Below, in pieces: positions 61,923 through 64,000 of a stretch of DNA of 64,000 bases. The translations under genes were made by a program, and so were the position numbers. The notes under the pieces were generated by a model, which saw nothing but the letters and a program-made list of their open reading frames with translations, was not told the origin of the DNA and ran no database searches. The stretch's first letter is position 1, and each line of letters opens with the position of its first letter. This DNA is from Glaciecola petra (GTDB lineage: Bacteria > Pseudomonadota > Gammaproteobacteria > Enterobacterales > Alteromonadaceae). The DNA is taken from positions 620,001-684,000 of the forward strand of contig NZ_JAVRHX010000001.1 in assembly GCF_031846345.1 (NCBI RefSeq). The letters are read 5' to 3'.

Positions 61923-64000
61923 ATGATGCAACAAATTGCCAGCAAACAACCTGACTCTGCCGCCTCTGTATTGCCGCTAGAAGTGAAAGCAGAAGCGACT
62001 AGTAAGTCTGCTTTCCATGAGGCTTTAGATTTACACCAAGACAGTAAATCTAACACCTCGATGTTAAATGCTGTGCGCGATGACAGAAGACAGGACGCTA
62101 GCGCTGACACCAACGCCTCATTCGAACAAAGCGAAATGTCGCTGCGTAATACAAAAAATACGCAAGAGGCTACCGAACAAATATCACCTAACAATAAAAA
62201 TGAAAAAACCGGCAAGGTCGAAAGGGGGCAAACGTCTTCAAATGATAAAGCTGAAACCTTAGACGCAACTAATATTGATCAAGATAAAAAGAATAGTGAA
62301 CAAGAAATCAAAAGTTCAAAAATAGAATTAGCCAGACAAGGGCAACAAGAGGTTGCGCAAGACCAAACAAATAAAGACAAACAACAAAAAGCAGAATTTG
62401 ATTTTATCAGTTATGTGAGCAAAGTAGCTGAATTTGAATCAGGAAGGGATATTTCTGACGCTAAAGAGTTTAATAATATAGATGACAAAAGCGTTTCTGC
62501 CAATGCAATAAAGATTTTTGACGATTTACTAGTGGTTTCTCAACAAGCCAGTCTAGACGCATCAGAGCAGAATCAAGTTCAGCTAGAAATAAGCTTAGTG
62601 GAACTTCAATTATTGCAGGGTTTACAAGCAGGTACCGCAGAAGCTAACCAAGCCACTCAAGTAGAATTATCTGTTGTGGATGAAGATAAAGTGAAGGCCT
62701 TAATATCATCGATGTTATTGCAATTGCAAAAAGATAGCATGGGTACAGTTGAGGGTGAATTGCAAAACAACACAAAAATAGCATCACAAACGTTTAAAGA
62801 AATGATTGACTTAGACAAGACATTAATGGAACAAATAATGGGGGCTAAAGCCGTTGAAGCTAATGGCAAGGCCATTCTCGCAAGTGATAATGAGCTAAAT
62901 GCGCAAGGTATTGCCCAAATTAATGTGCAAGCTAATACAACACAAAACAATACAGAAAGCTTAATAACATCAAACGTGATAACTGACGAAACGATAGTAA
63001 ATGATAAAACTTTAGCCGCGTTACCTCGCAATGAAACACTTAATAAAAGCAAGGCTGAGGCAATAGCAGCAACATTCGATATTGAAAATACTGAATTGAA
63101 AAAGGGAACAGTCATTACTCAAGGTTTGGATGCTGAATTAGCTCTCTCAAATCAGGACGAAATAGATGACAATGTACTTTCAAAAATGTCACAAAGGTCT
63201 ACTGAACTTGCTAATAAAACTGCAGAGCAAAATAAAGTAATCATTTCAGTAGAAAATACTAAGGCACCCTTGAACAATATACTCGCGCTTGAAGAGGATA
63301 AGTTGCAAGCAACACTTGCTAACTTAAAAGAGCGACTAGAAAACACTGCGCAAGCATTAAAAACGCCTGAAAAAGGCAATGAATTTATTGCGGCATTACA
63401 AGCGGGCGTTAAAGAATTTAAGCAACAGTTGGGGCAAGGAAGAGAACCCGGCATAGATTTAAATGCACTGGCCGAGAAAGCCTTATCAAGTGCAGCGATA
63501 GAAAGTGATCAAGCTATTAAGTTAAAGGTAGAAGAAGCAGTTAAACAAGTTAATGCCGTACTAAATTTGGCGAATGCTATAAATAGCACAAGTGCTCAAT
63601 TACAGGCTTCTGTACAAAATGTAAGCAACAACGACATTGCTGGCAATATTTCTCAAGTAGAAGGAACGAAAATTGCTAATGGGGTAAATATGGCCGCAAA
63701 TACAAATAGTGCGTCATTAAGTCAGCAAGCCGTCATTGACCGGGCTATAAATATATTTAAAGCAGACGGGCAACAACAACTCGCTGAAAAAGTTAGATGG
63801 ATGGTGAACGCCAAAAATGCGACTGCTGAGATTAGATTAGACCCGCCAGACTTAGGTGGTATGCAGATAAAAGTTAATCTAAGTGGTGATAGTGCTCAAG
63901 TTAATTTTTCGGTGCAATCTAATGCCGCAAAAGAAGCTCTCGACCAAGCAGTACCCAGACTAAGAGATATGCTTCAAGAGCAGGGCATTGAACTTGGTGA
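61923..64000 (+). CDS. fliK: Flagellar hook-length control protein FliK, C-terminus cut by window end
   Basis: The frame is open from ATG 61923 (a second ATG follows immediately) to the window end, giving about 692 residues. The first 570 are a low-complexity ruler rich in Gln, Asn, Lys, Ala and Ser, with helical stretches. The conserved C-terminal FliK domain is present: VRWMVNAKNATAEIRLDPPD, then LGGMQIKVNLSGDSAQVNFS and LDQAVPRLRDMLQEQGIELG. FliK measures the hook and switches export specificity from hook to filament proteins. With more than 690 residues it is long compared with Salmonella FliK (405). The stop lies beyond the window. Confidence 0.92.
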   Translation, partial: MMQQIASKQPDSAASVLPLEVKAEATSKSAFHEALDLHQDSKSNTSMLNAVRDDRRQDASADTNASFEQSEMSLRNTKNTQEATEQISPNNKNEKTGKVERGQTSSNDKAETLDATNIDQDKKNSEQEIKSSKIELARQGQQEVAQDQTNKDKQQKAEFDFISYVSKVAEFESGRDISDAKEFNNIDDKSVSANAIKIFDDLLVVSQQASLDASEQNQVQLEISLVELQLLQGLQAGTAEANQATQVELSVVDEDKVKALISSMLLQLQKDSMGTVEGELQNNTKIASQTFKEMIDLDKTLMEQIMGAKAVEANGKAILASDNELNAQGIAQINVQANTTQNNTESLITSNVITDETIVNDKTLAALPRNETLNKSKAEAIAATFDIENTELKKGTVITQGLDAELALSNQDEIDDNVLSKMSQRSTELANKTAEQNKVIISVENTKAPLNNILALEEDKLQATLANLKERLENTAQALKTPEKGNEFIAALQAGVKEFKQQLGQGREPGIDLNALAEKALSSAAIESDQAIKLKVEEAVKQVNAVLNLANAINSTSAQLQASVQNVSNNDIAGNISQVEGTKIANGVNMAANTNSASLSQQAVIDRAINIFKADGQQQLAEKVRWMVNAKNATAEIRLDPPDLGGMQIKVNLSGDSAQVNFSVQSNAAKEALDQAVPRLRDMLQEQGIELG

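Overview
The window is chromosomal DNA from a marine-type gammaproteobacterium, most likely of the order Alteromonadales. That placement is an inference from gene content. The evidence is an AT-rich sequence, a polar-flagellum gene order of the Vibrio/Shewanella/Pseudoalteromonas type (flgBCDEFGHIJKL, flagellins, flaG, fliD, fliS, flrABC, fliEFGHIJK), the flgP and flgT genes typical of sheathed or marine polar flagella, and sigma-54/sigma-28 promoters placed as in the Vibrio flagellar hierarchy.

Region 1 (1 to about 20.5 kb) is a surface-polysaccharide locus. On the minus strand it has a Wzx-type flippase (cut by the window start), a sulfotransferase, a Wzy/ligase-type membrane protein, a CpsD-like protein whose nucleotide-binding motifs are lost, and a Wzz-type chain-length protein. 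On the plus strand follow a fused reductase/aminotransferase, a Wza-type export lipoprotein, a sugar nucleotidyltransferase and a family 2 glycosyltransferase. A WcaJ-type initiating sugar-phosphate transferase (19.0 to 20.5 kb) completes a Wzx/Wzy-dependent pathway. Inserted in this locus are a 1763-residue secreted multidomain protein ending in a vanadium-haloperoxidase/PAP2-like domain, and a small minus-strand operon of a membrane-anchored unknown protein plus two tandem lipase-like hydrolases.

Region 2 (20.6 to 37.5 kb) holds flgT and flgP (divergent), flgN, flgM and flgA (minus strand), cheV and cheR, and the rod/hook operons flgBCDE and flgFGHIJKL. Clear sigma-54 promoters precede flgP, flgB and flgF, and a clear sigma-28 promoter precedes flgMN.

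Region 3 (37.5 to 44.9 kb) contains three flagellin genes, flaG, fliD, fliS and a fliT-like gene. The flagellin spacers are unusually long (369, 743 and 840 bp). They hold sigma-28 promoters, terminators, several strongly folded conserved RNA-like elements with GGA motifs, and a 21-bp tandem repeat family capped by a palindrome. This is the least ordinary part of the window.

Region 4 (44.9 to 51.5 kb) is a flagellin-glycosylation block: a large Maf-type transferase with an internal duplication, then pseB, pseC and pseF of CMP-pseudaminic acid synthesis. pseG, pseH and pseI are not in the window.

Region 5 (51.6 to 64 kb) has the flagellar master regulators flrA, flrB and flrC, then fliE to fliK (fliK cut by the window end). 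Sigma-54 promoters precede flrB and fliE. The expected logic is FlrA with sigma-54 driving flrBC, FlrC with sigma-54 driving hook and basal body operons, and FliA (sigma-28), released from FlgM, driving the flagellins.
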